A stretch of DNA of 7,809 nucleotides from Planctomycetia bacterium (GTDB taxonomy: Bacteria > Planctomycetota > Phycisphaerae > Phycisphaerales > UBA1924), in contig SXOY01000250.1 of NCBI GenBank assembly GCA_005776545.1, positions 1-7,809 on the forward strand, written 5' to 3'. Within the stretch, counting starts at the first letter, position 1. Each line of letters begins with the position of its first letter. A program made the translations under genes and the position numbers. Positions 6,127 through 7,809 of this stretch are shown in pieces. The notes below the pieces were generated by a model. That model was given only the letters and a program-made list of their open reading frames with translations, had not been told where the DNA came from and did no database searches.

Positions 6127-7809
6127 CTATTTGTCCAACATGCCGAGTTGTGACATGATGAAGATGCGCGTATCGACCTGATCGCGGAGACGGAGGTTCA
6201 GGGGTTTTCCCTGACCATGGCCGGCTTCGCGGTCAACCCAGAGGATGACTGGGGCATCCTTAGGATCACTTGCAGTAGCGGCCTGCATTGCTGCGGCCAT
6301 TTTGCGAGCGTGGAGCGGGTGCACGCGAGTGTCGTTTTCACCAGCGGTGAACATGATCGCGGGGTATTTCACACCCTTTTTGATATTGTGATAGGGCGAG
6401 TACGCTGTGATCCACTTGTACGCGTCCATGCCTGAATCAGCATCGCCATATTCAGGAACCCAGTAGCGAGCCATGAGGAAGTGCTGGTAGCGGACCATGT
6501 CGAGCAGGGGCACCTGACAGATGATGGCCTTGAAAAGGTCGGGGCGCTGCGTCATCATCGCGCCCATGAGGAGGCCGCCGTTTGAGCCGCCAGTTGTGGC
6601 GAGTTTTTGCGAGCTTGTGTACTTTTCAGAGATGAGGAACTCTGCCGCGGCGATCATGTCGTCGAAGACGTTTTGCTTGTGAGCAAGCATGCCGCTCTCG
6701 TGCCAGTTTTTGCCGTATTCGCCGCCGCCGCGGAGATTGGGAACTGCGTAGACGCCGCCGGCTTCGATCCAGGGGAAGAGAGTCGCGGAGAAACCGGGCT
6801 GCATGGAGATGTTAAAGCCGCCGTAGCCGGTGAGGATAGTGGGATTGGTGCCGTCGAGCTTCAGGCCTTTTTTGTGGACGATGAACATGGTGACGGGGGT
6901 GCCATCTTTGCTTTTGTAGGTGACTTGTTTTACTTCAGCGAGTGTGGGATCAACGGGAACTTCGGGGCGTTCCCAAAGTTCGGGTGCGGCGGTTGGCTTG
7001 GCGAGATCAACGCGGAAGATCGATGAGGGATAGTTGTAACTGGTGAAGGAAAGGTACGCCTCGGTGCGATCTTCTTCGGTGGCGACGCCAGCGGAGCCGA
7101 CATCTTGAGGAAGTTTGAGTGCGCCAAGTTTTTTGCCATGAAGACTGAAAAGCTCGATCTTGGTCATGGCCTTATTTAGGTAGTCTGCAACGATGACGCC
7201 CTTGGCGATGCCGATGCTGGTGAGCACGGCAGATTTGTTTTCTGGAATGCATTCTTTCCAGTCGGCTTTGCTTGGATGATTGAGATTGACCGCCCACACT
7301 TTGTAGTTTGGGGCTTCGTGGTTAGTCTGCATGTAGAGCGTGTCGCCGACGATTGGACCATTGAAGGTTGCATCTGCGCCGACGGAGATTTCGGTTTTGT
7401 AGAATTCGCCGGTCTTGAACCAGCGCTCAAGGTTGATGACCCAGATGTCGTTGGAGCTAGTGCCGGTCCAGTATGTCAGGACCATCCACTTCGCATCTTT
7501 ATCGATGTTCGCGCCTGGTCCCCAGGTGGTTGCGAGTTTGGGGTTTTCTTCGGGGGTGTACTGAGCAAAGAGGAGCTTGTCGGTGCTTTCGTGGGTGCCG
7601 AGCTTGTGGAACTTGATGTTGCTCGAATAAGGATTCTTCACATCGGCGAGGCGCTGATAGAAGAAGCCCGTGCCATCGGGGAGCCATTCGACGCCGCCGG
7701 CTTTGCCGGGGATTTCATCGGTCAGTTTTTTCCCGGTCTCAACTTCCATGAGATTGATAGTTGTATTTTCATCGCCCTTGCGGTAGGTTCCGTAGGCGAG
7801 GAGTTTGCC
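6127..7809 (-). CDS. Prolyl oligopeptidase family serine peptidase (S9A), 5' end outside window
   Basis: This is a serine peptidase of the prolyl oligopeptidase family, which cuts short peptides after proline. The 560 visible residues, counted from the right edge, hold most of the beta-propeller (to about residue 280) and the whole C-terminal alpha/beta-hydrolase domain. The catalytic triad is complete: Ser409 in GGSNGG (407-412), Asp493 in GENDTRVHP (490-498) and His531 in AGHGQGKP (529-536). Tyr329 in GYGGFN fits the oxyanion tyrosine, NLRGGGEYG (358-366) is family-typical, and Arg495 fits the substrate-binding arginine. An in-frame ATG at 7747-7749 is not the real start, because the frame stays open to the edge with propeller-like GKLLAYGTYRKGDEN. 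Full-length S9A enzymes have about 700 residues, so roughly 130-150 are missing. A signal peptide, and so the cell location, cannot be judged. It ends just before a good terminator. Confidence 0.95.
   Translation of the reverse strand, partial: GKLLAYGTYRKGDENTTINLMEVETGKKLTDEIPGKAGGVEWLPDGTGFFYQRLADVKNPYSSNIKFHKLGTHESTDKLLFAQYTPEENPKLATTWGPGANIDKDAKWMVLTYWTGTSSNDIWVINLERWFKTGEFYKTEISVGADATFNGPIVGDTLYMQTNHEAPNYKVWAVNLNHPSKADWKECIPENKSAVLTSIGIAKGVIVADYLNKAMTKIELFSLHGKKLGALKLPQDVGSAGVATEEDRTEAYLSFTSYNYPSSIFRVDLAKPTAAPELWERPEVPVDPTLAEVKQVTYKSKDGTPVTMFIVHKKGLKLDGTNPTILTGYGGFNISMQPGFSATLFPWIEAGGVYAVPNLRGGGEYGKNWHESGMLAHKQNVFDDMIAAAEFLISEKYTSSQKLATTGGSNGGLLMGAMMTQRPDLFKAIICQVPLLDMVRYQHFLMARYWVPEYGDADSGMDAYKWITAYSPYHNIKKGVKYPAIMFTAGENDTRVHPLHARKMAAAMQAATASDPKDAPVILWVDREAGHGQGKPLNLRLRDQVDTRIFIMSQLGMLDK

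Noticed and set aside
6607..7026. 139-codon plus-strand frame inside the peptidase gene
   Set aside because: It is antisense to the catalytic domain of a clearly recognised prolyl oligopeptidase.
1..7809. Defence island, mobile element or CRISPR array
   Set aside because: I looked for repeats with spacers, transposase or integrase motifs, terminal inverted repeats and toxin-antitoxin pairs and saw none. The genes are mainly housekeeping types.

Overview
The window is an ordinary bacterial chromosomal segment, fairly GC-rich, with six protein genes wholly inside it and one that runs off the right edge. The gene mix, the TTG and GTG starts and the look of a small 88-residue protein suggest a planctomycete-type organism, perhaps a Phycisphaerae relative. 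That placement is an inference from memory of such genomes; no marker gene here settles it. There are no phage, transposon, CRISPR, tRNA or rRNA genes.

Layout from left to right. Bases 1-120 hold no gene, only a weak hairpin. The minus strand then carries accD (121-966, acetyl-CoA carboxylase carboxyltransferase beta subunit) and, 95 bp upstream of it, a histidine-phosphatase-fold protein (1062-1673) that has lost both catalytic histidines and looks like a pseudoenzyme. A 314-bp divergent intergenic region follows. Then comes a plus-strand run: recQ (1988-3952), a 199-bp spacer with a tandem CACAGAGR repeat, an 88-residue protein of unknown function (4152-4418), and 24 bp later a ROK-type sugar kinase (4443-5285) that lacks the family's zinc-binding cysteines. 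The ROK gene ends tail-to-tail with a minus-strand gene for a predicted exported, C-terminally membrane-anchored protein (5282-6004); the two stop codons share the palindrome TTAA. Upstream of that gene are two hairpins, one a good intrinsic terminator, and then the C-terminal 560 residues of a prolyl oligopeptidase (6127 to the right edge).

The genes do not form one pathway. They cover lipid precursor synthesis (AccD), DNA repair (RecQ), sugar phosphorylation (ROK) and peptide hydrolysis (prolyl oligopeptidase). Likely transcription units are pseudo-phosphatase plus accD, the 88-residue protein plus ROK kinase, and recQ alone. I see no defence or mobile system. The points most worth following up are the pseudo-phosphatase, the zinc-less ROK protein with its small partner, and the CACAGAGR repeat.
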